From: Metallyticus violacea
Taxonomy: Eukaryota > Arthropoda > Insecta > Mantodea > Metallyticidae
Direction of reading: 5' to 3'
Length of the DNA: 64,000 bases
Assembly (NCBI GenBank): GCA_030762175.1
Contig: CM060833.1
Location: 2,048,501 to 2,112,500, forward strand
Shown in pieces: positions 21,100 through 32,862 of the stretch. A model generated the notes under the pieces. It did no database searches, was not told the origin of the DNA, and was given only the letters and a program-made list of their open reading frames with translations. The first letter of the stretch is position 1. Every line of letters starts with the position of its first letter. The translations under genes and the position numbers were made by a program.

Positions 21100-22142
21100 G
21101 ATGAAAGAACGGGGGGAAAATGCACGAGGACTTGTTAACTGTTCAAACTGTTCAGGTGAGTTAGTTTGATTACATTGCAAGAAGAATTCGATCATTTGAA
21201 GAAGGGCGAGAGACTGAAAGACAACCCACGCTCTGGCCGGCCTCGGGAAGCTGTGAACAAGGGAACAATTCAAAGAGTGAGGAACTTGATGGAGGTAAAT
21301 CGACATATTACTGTTGAAATGTTAAGTATGGAAGTGGGTATCAGTGTTGGCAGCATTGACAGTATACTCTAAAAACATTTAAAGCTGCGAAAACCTGTGC
21401 AAAATGTGTTCCACATTCCCTAACCAATAAAGAGAAGAAGAGGAGAAAGGAATGCACAAGGAAACTGCTGAGCATGTTTCCACCAAATGTTCTAAACGTT
21501 TGACAGATATATGCACTGGTATTGAAAGTTGGTTTTATTTCTATACCTCCCCAAATAAAGAACTGCGTGTGGGTAAATGAGAATGACCCAAGACCAGGTT
21601 GTTCTTCACAAGATTTTCGTTCTCGTGAGCGAATGTTCATTGTTTTCTTCAACTATGAAGGACCATCATTGGTTGATTGTATGCAGAAGGAATGGAGAAT
21701 ACTATGGCACTTATATTTTGGATCATTTATTTGAAGAGCTGGGGCATCCATAGGCAGAAACTTCAAGGCTGTTGCTTTTGCACGACAATGCGTCTCCTCA
21801 TAGAAAGGCTGCAAAGTTAAGGAAACTGGAAGTCGCAAAGTCCAGTTGCTTGACCATCCATCCTACAGCCCTGACCATACACCGTGGGACTTCTGATTGT
21901 TTCCTCGAGTGAAATCCTGCATTGCTGGAAAACCTTTTAAATAATGCAGGACCTTGCTGAAGCTGTAAGTTCAGATCTGTTGACAATATCTCAGTTCGAG
22001 TGCCGTAGTGCTTTTGACAACGTCTACAACTGAGTGTGGAGAGATGGAGAGTGCAGTAGAGGGTTGTGAGGATACATTTTCGAATTGAGTCCTGAGCTTG
22101 AACTTTAAGGTGACACTTGCAAAACTTTTTGAGTACCCCTCG
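21100..22142 (+). mobile_element. Mariner relic with most of the transposase recognisable
   Basis: Translation gives successive mariner landmarks: HTH region RLKDNPRSGRPREAVN, then ITVEMLSMEVGISVGSIDSI (about 21310-21370), ENDPRP near 21580, FFNYEGPSLVDCMQK near 21650, and LLHDNASPHRKAAKL near 21775, the second catalytic region with intact HDN. The third region reads HHPSYSPDHTP-like across a frameshift near 21860. The right end is ACTTTTTGAGTACCCCTCGTAT (about 22120-22142). No matching left end is visible, so the 5' terminus is lost. Several stops make it inactive. It lies within putative intron 2. Confidence 0.85.
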
Positions 22143-23039
22143 TATCGCCTGGCCAAGGAAGTACTGAAAGATCTAAATCACGTAACAATTGTGTTATTTT
22201 TTGACTTTGTGACACGTAGCGCCATGGGTTTTCTCCGAACCAGACCCAGTTTGAGGTAAAAGTCCAGTCTGAAGAGCTCATAAGAACTGGTCTTGCCTGG
22301 TGGTGCCCTCCCTAAACTGTTCAGTCTTCCAGTACCATGGACAGACATCGTCTTTGTTGCACACACTGAGGATGAAACCGTTCTTAAGGTGTCATTGACA
22401 ACTTTCTTTAGTGACTTTAAATATCTGGAGAAAACTTTGCTTTTCTTGTGGGTCTTCGACCCTTCAATCTCCTAACGGCTCTTACTGACCTTTCTACCGT
22501 AAAGATTCCTCAGCTCTCTGCTATCTCTAGGGCTTAATTTACTTTTTCGACCACATTTCCCTCTTCGCTGTGTCTGATACTTTTTATTGCTTTCATCCAT
22601 TTTTAATTCTATTCACAAAAGTTTGTGAAATTTTGAGCCTCTTTATTATCAATGTTACTTTGATACCAAATTTTCTTGGCGACAAGCCATATTTACTTCC
22701 CAGTACATCAAATTTCTTTGAACATTGAATTTTACTAGCTCACTTGTATCCCACTTAGTAAATGTGGCTTTAAATGCTTGAATATAGTGTAAAAGAAATC
22801 TATTAATAAAATAAATCCAAAGTTACTGAAGATAAACCTTTAAAATGTCCAAGAAACAATAGTTAAACATTTACTAAATACACAGAAAAAATATCTTTAC
22901 AAGAGCTAACAGTCAACCGCAAAAGTTGTTACACCAAAATATTCTTGAATGATTTTTACAGGCATTTTATCTCTCATACTGATATATGATTGAAATACAA
23001 TTTAGTCTAATAATTTGGCCACCTCTGATTATCCTTTAA
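22143..23039. other. Intron 2, AT-rich remainder
   Basis: About 0.9 kb without recognised exon or transposon. Short open frames at 22178-22366 (-) and 22293-22475 (+) have no domain and poor context. Confidence 0.5.
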
Positions 23040-23260
23040 CGTGGAAAATGTTTACAATAACCTTCTAAAACCACATTATAATGTAGACCTTCTGTATTCA
23101 TGCTATAATGAAGAAAAATATAAAAATTCACAGTAACCTTTTACATCAGCATTTTAAGTATAGCGTAGTAAACAGTACATATTTACCATCTACATCTACA
23201 CTGTGGTGTAAAAATGTAGGAATTGTACACAATAATATTTCTACGTCCATATTATTGACT
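23040..23260. repeat. Degenerate units related to the 19.7-kb minisatellite
   Basis: ATGTTTACAATAACCTTCTA, CCTTTTACATCAGCATTTTA and CTACACTGTGGTGTAAAAAT echo minisatellite segments (GTTTACAA, ACATCAGCATGCTAATG at 20597, CATTGTAGTGTAGAA). This suggests the array once extended or seeded on both sides of the 20.65-23.04 kb segment. Confidence 0.55.
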
Positions 23261-23356
23261 GTCCCGTAACACATGCAGACAGATCACATCCTAGACAAAA
23301 GAGGAGCAGAACACGGTAGTGCCGAAATATCGTCCAACGAATTTTTAATTGCACAG

Positions 23357-23404
23357 TGCTACTGCTGCTGATCGGGATCGTGACGGTGCTTATTCTTGTT
23401 CCAG
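23357..23404 (+). CDS. Alternative 48-nt 5' extension of exon 3 (second membrane segment)
   Basis: An AG at 23355-23356, preceded by TTTTTAATTGCAC, would start the exon 48 nt earlier in the same phase. With the phase 1 G from exon 2 this encodes VLLLLIGIVTVLILVP in frame with exon 3. It is a near copy of the exon 3 membrane-helix sequence offset by 69 nt. Several of the differences are synonymous (GTG/GTC, ACG/ACA, ATT/ATA), as expected if both copies were under coding constraint. Use of this acceptor is not established. Confidence 0.3.
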
Positions 23405-23526
23405 GTAACGCCGAGCCCTACATAGTGCTAGCGCTGCTGATCGGGTTCGTCACAGTGGTAATAGGCTGCTGGCTGTCAGACAACTGCTGGTCTCCGGAAC
23501 CTGAGCATATCGTCACAATCGCCTAG
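23405..23526 (+). CDS. Exon 3 of candidate membrane-protein gene: TM helix and tail
   Basis: The acceptor TTATTCTTGTTCCAG ends at 23404. Joined to exon 2 in phase 1, the exon gives G|NAEPYIVLALLIGFVTVV, then IGCWLSDNCWSPEPEHIVTIA, then TAG at 23524-23526. The 17-20 residue hydrophobic stretch is a clear transmembrane helix flanked by Cys/Trp. The preceding signal peptide makes it type I with a cytoplasmic tail of about 20 residues. If the TAG is read through, the tail grows by 76 residues. The exon is GC-rich compared with the flanking intron. Product unknown. Confidence 0.55.
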
Positions 23527-23757
23527 AACTGGGGACACTCCGGCTCTCCTGGCGAGGCCACCCAGCAACGGACCCCAGCCGAGAAGTGTCCCCGCCCTGA
23601 CGTCTGCCCCTCGCCACCAAACGCGGACCGACCTGCCACCGGCGGTATGTACCTGCAGTTGGTACCAACTGTCGCAGGTTCCATGGACGGTCTCTCCTTC
23701 GTCGTGGTTCCCGTACAGTACATGGCTAGTACTCCATCGGAAGTGCATTACGGTTAG
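23527..23757 (+). CDS. In-frame 76-codon extension after TAG (readthrough candidate)
   Basis: In the exon 3 frame, 76 sense codons follow the TAG before another TAG at 23755-23757. The translation starts NWGHSGSPGEATQQRTPAEK, passes a Pro/Cys-rich part, and ends with MYLQLVPTVAGSMDGLSFVV and VPVQYMASTPSEVHYG. The second half is not low-complexity and looks like folded or motif-bearing protein. The GC-rich composition falls away soon after the second stop. Explanations are programmed stop readthrough (common in insects), splicing around the TAG, a nonsense allele or sequencing error, or merely a GC-rich 3' UTR. The complementary strand is also open here, so openness alone is weak evidence. Confidence 0.4.
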   Translation, partial: NWGHSGSPGEATQQRTPAEKCPRPDVCPSPPNADRPATGGMYLQLVPTVAGSMDGLSFVVVPVQYMASTPSEVHYG

Positions 23758-25865
23758 CTCGCGATGGGAACACTTGTGCACTGCGGGGGTAGGGGATATC
23801 TTTCAGTAATATTTTATTTTTCTGAAATATTTTGCAACAATGAATTGGAACCTTTTCTTTTTATTACAATTACAAGAAGTGCCTCCAACAGTAAAACTAA
23901 AAGCCCCCATTTGTTTATAAACTTTCCGTCTCTTCTGACCCCCTCTCTGCACAAGTGAACCCCCATGCGGGCAGCTGGGTGGTTTTCCCCAAGAAGCTGG
24001 AACATTAACATTGTAAAGTGTTGGTCATTGAGAGTTTGGGACCAATGCAAACCTCGAGAAGGTGCTCAACTTAAAAATGTTGAGACAAAACGTTTAGAAG
24101 TGAAGTCGATGTCCCATTTTGGAATAGAGCAAGTAAGTAACTGTTAGTGCACAATATTTCTTTATATTGGTAAACCGCACTTAGCCTAATATAATGTGAT
24201 AGAGACTTGGACGAAGATGCTGTGCTGAGTGTGTAAATGTGTTGGGAACTCAGAAATGTCCTTAACCATGTCCTGAAGTTATAAACATGTAATCGTTCAA
24301 ATAACTTCTGAGCGGTTTGACGTTTATCTTCACCCCGGTATTTTGACACAAGAACGCCTGAAATGTATACACACCGCAAGGTAGCTACACTGCGTCATAG
24401 AAAGGGCTGACTCTCTAATGGAGTGTGTGTAGTGTCTCATCATAAGATCTTGGATTTTTTAGGCCCTTAAAAATCAACTTGAAGGCGTTTAAAGTAAGCT
24501 CTGAAATAAAGGCACCAAAAATAACGTTTAATATCTCTAATTGTGTTTTCACGTAATTAAACTACAATAAATATAATAATTCAATTGGTTAGTGAGTATT
24601 GAAGATTACAGTACAGTAAAGCATTATTGTTGTTTGAAATGTGTTCTAAGTGACTAAAAGAGGTCAACGACTCTGTCTATTCGCTAACTTACAGAGGTCA
24701 TCTGACATTCTAAAATATTTTCTTTGTTTTTTGCTAATAATAAGGACTTCCCTCAAAGTAATGATCACCAGTGTTCGTGCTTATGTTTTACATTTTACAT
24801 ACCAGGACAGGCATTCCCATCATGGATTCCTTCGCTATTTTTATATACACTTTTGGTATACAGAGTGAATCATCTAAACTTGCACCGCAAATATTTCTGA
24901 AATGATAGGTGCTATTGATGTGCTGCTTTCACAGAGCTGAAGTTTAGAGAGGGGCTAATAATTGCAGTCCATGCATAGATGTTTTTAATTATTTAATTAT
25001 GTATTTCTTGAATAAAGTTACATTTTTTCAAATGGAACAATGTCTATTGACCTCAACAAACTAAAACTAGAGGGAATGAGAACGAGCTAAACGCAATGGC
25101 AATTAAAGTACTATGTTTAACTATCAAAAAGTTGCATTTTTATAGGTACAGACTATACCAGTACGTGTAAAGTTTAAACACTCTTGTAGCTAAACGAAGT
25201 CTTTAAAAAGTTATATTTAGCAAGTTGGCAATACTCGCTGGCTCGCGCATCCTTCTGAGTTGCTATGGAAGTGGGAGAACGAATCATATACACTACCCAC
25301 TGTCAGTCTTCTTTTAGACTATCTCGGAGCATAAGCAAGCGTCCACTGTTCGTCTTGATGAAATACGCCGTACCAGAGGATACCGGTGTGAGAATCAAGC
25401 GCTGTTACCAATAAAAGCGTATTTTAGAACTCACAAATAATTTAAAATTTAGTTTAAAACTGAAAACCACGAGGTTAACAATTTTGTTTGTGGATAAAAG
25501 TTTGCAAAGCAGGCCCCGAATAATCGCGCACGGTTTTTGTCTGCAACATGACTTCCCCCTGCGCTTCCAGATTTGACGTGTCACCTTGCGACGTTCATTT
25601 GTCCGGACCTCTCAATAAACTTCAAAAATTTTCACTACCAAAGTTTTGAGAAGAGTAAAAGTGAAAGTTGACTCACTTAAAATGTGATAACCCCATCCCT
25701 TACGAGTAAAACGGTAACAAGTGGCGACCCTTCCCACTCCCGCATTCAGAGTGTGAGGATAAACAACCGCTCCCGTACACAGGCAGCCAGCCAGTCGTTA
25801 AGAGGGAGAGAGAGCATTTTCGCGCTATGGTTTCCAGAGTGGTTTAAAGGAGTCATGCGGTTGTA
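23758..25865. other. Non-coding DNA downstream of the candidate gene
   Basis: No further gene is supported. At about 24857 a TATACAGAGTGAATCATCTA sequence resembles a DNA-transposon terminus bounded by TA, but I found no inverted partner. Confidence 0.45.
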
Positions 25866-25869
25866 ACAG

Positions 25870-26710
25870 GTTTTTGGGAACCTTGCTCGATCTAGAGCAA
25901 CAGCTTTCTGCTGATTTACGTAATTTAAAAGGGGCCGAACTTCACTGCAAGATGAGAGAAATGGGCACCTGGCAACGGTAGTGACTGAGGAAAACAATGT
26001 CGCGGTGGAAAACAATCGGTTAACATTTAAGGACATCGAGACAGCATTCAGATTGGATCGTCAGCAAATCCTGCACGAAGGTTTCCTCCTGTTGAGTGCC
26101 TCACAATTTGACAGAAGCGCATCCCCGTCGAATGTTGTGAAGAAACGCTGCAGAGATTCGACGGCGTGCTTCTGCTGTCATCACAGTGAGGAAACACGGA
26201 TTTACCATTTGAACTGATTTTTTTTCTTCCAAAAAGTGACATGTGGTCACAGTTCCTCTGGAGGAGCAAAGGACGATTACATCACAGTCTGTCTGCCGGA
26301 AGTTTTCAACAAGCTCCGAGAACGTCGTTCAAGAAAAGAACTGAGGGGGTTCTGTTTCACCACGACAACGCCTCCTCTTACGCGGATAACGTCACCATCC
26401 AGTTCCTGAGATCAGACCCATGACTCATTCTCTTTACAGTCCTGACCTGGCTCCATGTGATTATTTTTACTTCCTATTGGTAAAAAATGGCATGCGAGGA
26501 ATGTGAAGGTGTGGTTGTATACGAAAATGAACTTTTCACCCCTGAGGGAAATCAGTCAAGGGTGCTTTGACCAGTAGTTTTTGAGGATGAAAAAGTGTAT
26601 GGAGTGTGGTGAAAAGATGTCTTCCAGTTTGACGTGTCTCAAAACTTTCGTAGTGACCCCCGTTCTGTTCATTTCGAGTACTTGGTGAAACTGTGGGGCG
26701 CGTGTTTGAG
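25870..26710 (+). pseudogene. Mariner transposase relic
   Basis: Frames switch, but characteristic segments remain: GRTSLQDE then VVTEENNVAVENNRLTFKDI and LDRQQILHEG (HTH and linker, 25930-26085). FHHDNASSY near 26355 retains the second catalytic HDN. LYSPDLAPCDYFYF-like coding across a shift near 26430-26470 covers the third, and RMKKCMECG near 26590 the C-terminal tail. The central part from 26090 to 26290 is mostly unrecognisable. No terminal repeats were identified. Confidence 0.7.
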
Positions 26711-27118
26711 TGAGTTTTTCTCCTAAGACAGTGCCTCGTTTTTGTTTCTAAATGTTGCTGCTTCTGTTTATAATTCGTTGAATTAGTTTATATTAGTAAA
26801 TGTGCCTCGTATATAATTAGCAACTAATGAAATATGTTAATTGCAAAATAGCTGCACTAATCGCTGATACTAAGGAAAAAGGAGAATTAACTTTAAATCT
26901 ATGGGGGATTTATGAATCCTGAAATAATAAAACGCAAAGTGGAGAAAGAAAACACCGAGATATTCACTTCTTAAGAAATACGAGCAGCAGCCTGTACAAT
27001 GTTTTATGTGCATAGAAGGTCACTCTATAGGATGAAGCCGGAGGTTTAAAAATCAAAAAGTTCTTGCAACAAAGAAACCATGACAACTTGATTTACGCTG
27101 TCCTTAAGGTAGTTCGAT

Positions 27119-27343
27119 TTGTTGACCATCGGATGCTGTTTTGTAAAAATAGCAGCGGAGAATGTGGTAAAATTCCACATGACTAAGTCCACAATCAAAG
27201 TTGAACGTCGCTTTCGAGCAAAATTCGTGAAAACCCACCGACAGATAAATACAGCGGACCTCTGTAACATTTGCACAGAAGAACGACCTACTCGTATGAT
27301 CTCTGACGCGTCGTTTAGCAACACAGACGTTAAGGAGATTTAA
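27119..27343 (+). pseudogene. N-terminal fragment of an HTH (DUF4817-like) transposase
   Basis: The frame contains KSTIKVERRFRAKFVKTHRQ followed by a Cys-containing linker, similar in pattern to the first helix-turn-helix of insect DUF4817-type mariner transposases (hydrophobic-xx-RRFR-x-KF-x-K). No catalytic region follows. The assignment is by pattern only. Confidence 0.4.
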
Positions 27344-27345
27344 CA

Positions 27346-30300
27346 ATTTGACATGATATTATCAATTTATTATGCAAATACCATTGGGGCAGATTGCAGA
27401 AGTGTTTGCCCTTAATCTGATTACTGTCTGTCGGTCTGTGTCAGGGTTGTGTTGCATTAAATCAAAACAGTCAATATTCACTCAATCAATTTGTGTCTTG
27501 TGTCTTACTTTGGTACTCTGCACATGCCCCTAACGGGGTTGGAGCTTAGCATACCGACCTGAAAAAATGCATTTCTTAACCAATTCGCTTCGCTTTTTTA
27601 TTTTACCATATATTAATGGCATATATAGTCATGCGATTTCAAACAAAACCATAAAATATTCCTTGAGAAAAAATATTTTGTAGTTTTTATACACCTTCTA
27701 ATAAAATTTTCTTTGCCGTAGAGTTTTCAAAAGTTTGAAAAAAAAAAGCTGCAGATGTGCCGCAGACACATAATATCTTGGTTTTAATTAAATAAAACAT
27801 TATCATTTTCACTTTGTGATGTTTTATTGTAATTTTAAATATGGGTCGTTCCATGGAAAATCAACATATTCCAGAATTTTCATGTCTCAGATTTTCTTGA
27901 AAAATTTTACACACATTCACCTTAATGTGAAATTTGCTTTACTGCAATAAGAATCAAATATATGGTGACTTAAAGTAACCAGAACATTGTTTCGGAGTCA
28001 GTCATAATTTTTGATAGGTTTGAGATAGAAAACTAATTGATAACTTATTTTAAAGTACACAAAAAGTGCTTTCTTTTAGTTATAAATTAGTTAATTTATT
28101 ATGGCGAAAAAACTCTAAATGCAAAAACATGCTTTACAAAGAGTATAATATTATATCTTCCTTCAATTGTGCAGAAACGTTGCAAATAAGAATATCTTTC
28201 TTAGGTAAAATGGTTCTGGGCTGTCAACAAATGTCAGAGATGTCAATTTAGTTTTTTCACACAACTAACAAAAAAATTCTGATGCAGAGCCTACAAATGA
28301 GCCATGCACAGTTGCCATAACAAATTGCAGAAACAGAAGTTTAAAATTCTCTAAAAGGAAACATCGTGGCATCAGAGCGTTGATTTTTAATGTAAATTTT
28401 ACTTCCTTACTTATTTAGCTTGATGACAACGCATAGACATGGTAGCCAACCTAGGAGTATATTTGATAAATAGCTCAGGTGAAAAGACAATATCCTCTTA
28501 TTGAAGTCTTTTTAATTGTTTTTGTTAAGTCAACAAATTTTTATGAGTTTTAAGGATTTAAACTATGAATATGAAAATCCATTTCATAAATAATTTAGTC
28601 TTATTTCAATGAAAATGTTTAGTTTCTTATGCAACATTTTTTATGTATCGAACAATTAGTTAAGACAAAATTAAACTTTTAGAACTCATAAAAACTTGTT
28701 GAGGTAGCAAAATGCTTACAGAATAAGCCTGAATAAAATAATGATAACACCTTTCAGTTCTAAATACAGCACCAGGAACAAACTTATCAAAGATAAGGTG
28801 AAAAGTGCCTCATATGTTTAAACTGTTGTAGGGTCTAAAATAAATTTTTGTACACTTATTGATGAGGTTGAACTTGATTACTTTACAAAATTTGAAAGGA
28901 AGTAAAGTTTATAAATATTTTTTTTTCAAATTGAACATTCTGTATTTTCAAAATACGACACTGTTTGAAAAATTGTTTGAAAATACATTATACATGAAAT
29001 CAATCATGTTTATAATTTAATAATAAATATTTAACAGTAACTTAAAACATGCATTTATTTGTTAGATTTTTATGAACATTTAATGTACTGATCAGACTAC
29101 AATAAGTTGCTGAAGACTGTTGGATATGTGAACGATATATAAATTTTCCGGTAAATCTGAAGGGGTTACAAAGTGTGTTGGTGTTCCATCGAATTAGCAA
29201 AAATATCCTTTTATTTCTTTCAATGTTCTTGTGGCTACTTTTACATATCAATATCTCAAGAATTTACTGAAAATTTCAAGTTGATTTATGAAATTTAGCA
29301 CAGCGAGTTCTATTTAATTTCAATATGTGTATGAAAAAGCAATTTTTGGCTTTTAATATTTAAAAGATGACCTTTACCCGTACATAGGGTCATATAAACA
29401 GTTAAGTTAAGGTTTTAATTGAAAATAGAACAAAATAGTTTCGTAGTAAGAATATAAACGAAATACACCTAATTAGACTGTAAAACAAAAACATTTTTGG
29501 TCAACTTTACCATTTTTCACAGGCCTGTTCCCTTAAGTCGGATGATCGTTTCCTCAACCCGTCTGCAACATATTATACCCTCAGTCAAAACATAGACGTC
29601 AAATCTCAATGGATGCTTGCGCGTAACTACACACAGAGGTACACGGCGAAAACAAAGCAGCACCATGTAGTTTAACGTTGGATCAAATAAACATAAACAA
29701 ATTGGAGTATACTAAAGGTCGCGTTAGGTTGTTAACAAAAAAGTTCCTAAATACTCGTATATCTCCTTCTAATTTGTCACAGAAGTACTGACAGAGCAAG
29801 ACCTCTAATCGGCGTGATGCGAGTGCGACAATGCTACCAACGGAGCCTTAAAAACCACATTATAAGCGTTTAAAAAAAGTTCACAATTTCTGTGTCTGTA
29901 GGAGTTAAATTGTTAAACTTAGCTCATTATTGCTTAAAGCTAATTTCGACACATAAGTCACAAGAATTGTGATGTGATAAAGAACAGCACACACTCCTTA
30001 CTGTCTACATCTAGCACCCAAAATTAGAATAAAGTTGTAAAACCATCTGGAGAAAGGAAACAAATATTTTAGGAGCACCGATTCTTGCTAGTTCTGGTCT
30101 CAGGACAGAAGATCGGGGTTTATTTCTGAGTTCCTAACATTTCTCCGTGTTCTGTGTGTGGGCAAGACTTCAGTGTTTCTTTTGCAGCTGTAGTTTATAG
30201 ATGTGGCTCAATGGAGAAGTTTTCTCCAGTTATTGTACACTGGGAAGCATTAGAAACGAAAAACCTCACATATCGGCAGAGGGTCCAGGAATGAGAGATT

Positions 30301-30675
30301 TCTTTAGTGTATTTCAGATACCATCTTGTTTACTTCTATTTCTAATATTGTAACGCTGATTCGAGATATTTATTATGTAGCATTTTCATTATAAAAGGTA
30401 ATCGAGAAGTCGCTCCGCAGCCATTGTGTAGCCGAGATTTCACTAGGGAAGCAAATTAGAGTGGCAGCATTGACCACGCGCCGAACGTATAGTTATTGTG
30501 TTCGCTTAAGCACACACTCCAAAGTCCAAAGCTTAGCAACGTGGGCAGGTCACCTGCTAAAACCGATTTAGAATGCCAGAAATATAGTGTGCGGAGGAAC
30601 TTGTCGATGATCCGTTATTATAATTACCATAGTTATTGTCATCACCATCATTATGATCGCCTCCATATTCCGCTC
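27346..30675. other. Long AT-rich interval without genes
   Basis: Over 3 kb of AT-rich DNA. Near 27844 a GGTCGTTCCATGGAAAATCA sequence resembles the edge of a dispersed arthropod repeat, but I could not find its partner. No exon, RNA gene or clear transposase is visible. Confidence 0.45.

Positions 30676-30724
<49 letters not shown>
30676..30724. repeat. (TTA)n microsatellite
   Basis: About 16 TTA/ATT units. The poly-Tyr frame through it is not a gene. Confidence 0.97.
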
Positions 30725-32487
30725 TATCATTTATAGGTAGACTCTACCCTTAGCCCAGTAAGAGAATGCGAGAGATGGAAGGTTATTGATAACAGAGGTT
30801 TAGAGTTCAGAGATAAATGGAAAGAGTGGACATGTGACGACAGTATTATGCTATTTACAATTACAGTGTGTTTGCGGTCTAACCAGAAAACAAATTGCTT
30901 CTAGTTCCGCGCTCTTTGGCAAGGTCCCAGCATGACAATCTAATTACTTAACAACTTTTTCTGGAAACACCGATTTTCTCATGTGCTTCCGGTAGGTACA
31001 TGCGGCTAAAATATGTGCCCATTCCTCATCCCTTCCCCTCAAGGGGGGCGGTTCTCCTATTTGAGCCTTCCAATCTCCCAGTCATTCATGAACGTCTCCC
31101 TAGAACGTGCATATTATATATCTCTTTATCCTGGGTTAATTTAATTTCATTCTATAGGCTCAAGCACACTGTCGTGTTACATTCTGCCCCGATTTATTGC
31201 CTGCTTATATCTTCATGTCTAGTACTAGGCTTCTGCCATACAGTTTTAATGTTTTCATTATTTCCTTGCCACATTAAACCCAGTCCATTTTCCCTGAGTT
31301 TCAAAAAAATAATGACCTAGTATAACATACAAGATATTAGTGATACCACTAGATAAGGATCCAAGGATCGACATCAGCGCCACGCGTTACTAATGCTCCC
31401 AGTGTACAAGTGTTTCTTTACGATGTCAAGCATTCATGTTCAGTAATATACTTGGTAAAGCTATTTGTGACATAAATATCATGTTTTCTTGTCTTCAAAT
31501 GAATTCTATTATATACTTTAATTTTTGGGAAAGAAGCCACGTCAGTAATGGAAGAATGCTTTCTCTAAAGCTCAAAGTTTATTGATGGTTTGTTATTTTC
31601 ATACTACTAACATTCTAAATATCTCGTTTTATTCTAAATGCTAAGTGTCTAGTTGTTAAGATGTGACCTCAACTGTCTTTTAGAGCTAACACTTTAGCGC
31701 TATCTATGTTATTTTGGCACCAGTGCTGTCAACTTAAGTGCTGTATTCACTATTTCTCCAATAATATATAGTTTTGAAATCCTTCCAGTTGGCAGCACTG
31801 TTGCAAAAATTTTCAGAAGTATTCATGATAAAAATATATAAATATTTATGTTAAGGAACATATTTAAGACTGAGGTATGTTATTGTTTTTAAAAGCTGTC
31901 ATCTTCTTGTATGTTCAGGGAACGTGTAACTGGTAACATTTTATTTTCTTTAGCTCAGTGTTGTACCAATGTTAAAATTTGTTGTCAGAGTAATTTCGAC
32001 TTTTTAGCTGTAACGTTGCCTTTACTTTAAATGTTAGTTATGCTAAAAGTAATTTACATGTCTGTTACTCACACTCCAAACACTGGCCGCTGATATTTCT
32101 TACCATGAACACTGTCACAATGAAATGACTGACTTTGACCACTTATGACCTAAAATCACCAAATTATTCAAAATACGGGGGCGTTCACAGCAGTAGTTTT
32201 ATGTACTTTATTTATTGCGCAGCATGGATCACCACCGTTGCCATGTAACATCATTGGGAGTGGTAATTCACCGCTCCTGAATTTCCTCGTTGGTGCCAAC
32301 TTTTTTACTTAGCAACGAGTCGTTAATGTTGATTAAGTCATAATCAAGTTGCCACACAACAATGCACCTTTGCGATCGTAGTGTTCCTGGTCCGCGCATT
32401 ATCATGTTGCAACAACATTCTCCATTGCTGAGTACTGCGTCTAAGCCGTGAAAGGGTCTCGCTGTTGGCAGTCGTTCCTTGAGGAAG
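30725..32487. other. Non-coding DNA; small inverted repeat at 31.7-31.8 kb
   Basis: No gene is supported. ACCAGTGCTGTCAAC (about 31721) and GTTGGCAGCACTGTTGC (about 31788) are inverted partners around about 50 bp, possibly a tiny MITE. A 106-codon frame at 31000-31320 lacks family features. Confidence 0.4.
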
Positions 32488-32862
32488 TCAATACATTAAC
32501 AGTATACCTGAAGTGTTCCAACCTGTTTGCCCACAGTATGAAGTTTCTTGTGGCTTTCTGGGTGTTTCCATTGCAAGGACTTTCTTCTCTGACAATGACT
32601 CGTCACCAGTCACCAGCTTACGCATTTCCAGTAGCAGACGAAGGACTTCAACTTTATTGTCCTGTGTCTTTACCGTATTCAAATTGGTGTGTAGTGTTGC
32701 AGGGTCGAGGCCCGTCTTACATTTCACTTCATGCGCCATCAGCCACAACTTCAATGTGCCTGGGAGACCGCGATGTTGAAGGACGACTTCGAACTTATTG
32801 ACCCAGTTGTGGAAGATCTTCTGTGCAGGAGCTTCTTGACCACTACTATGAATTTTTTCCAC
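32488..32862 (-). pseudogene. Mariner transposase fragment with first catalytic block
   Basis: On the - strand LLEMRKLVTGDESLSEKKVL contains the conserved (I/V)TGDES block that bears the first catalytic aspartate in mariner transposases. It is followed by AMETPRKPQE, matching the usual QWKHP-SPRPKK stretch. Upstream, KIFHNWVNKFEVVLQHRG resembles the HTH entry region. The central HTH is garbled and the second and third catalytic blocks are absent. Confidence 0.55.

Noticed and set aside
23476..23781. 101-codon - strand frame over exon 3 and its extension
   Set aside because: Openness on both strands follows from high GC. The + frame is linked by phase-compatible splice sites, the - frame is not.
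31000..31320. 106-codon frame with hydrophobic residues
   Set aside because: No motif, no splice signals, composition like the surrounding DNA.
32448..32801. 117- and 88-codon + strand frames
   Set aside because: Antisense to the TGDES-containing mariner fragment.
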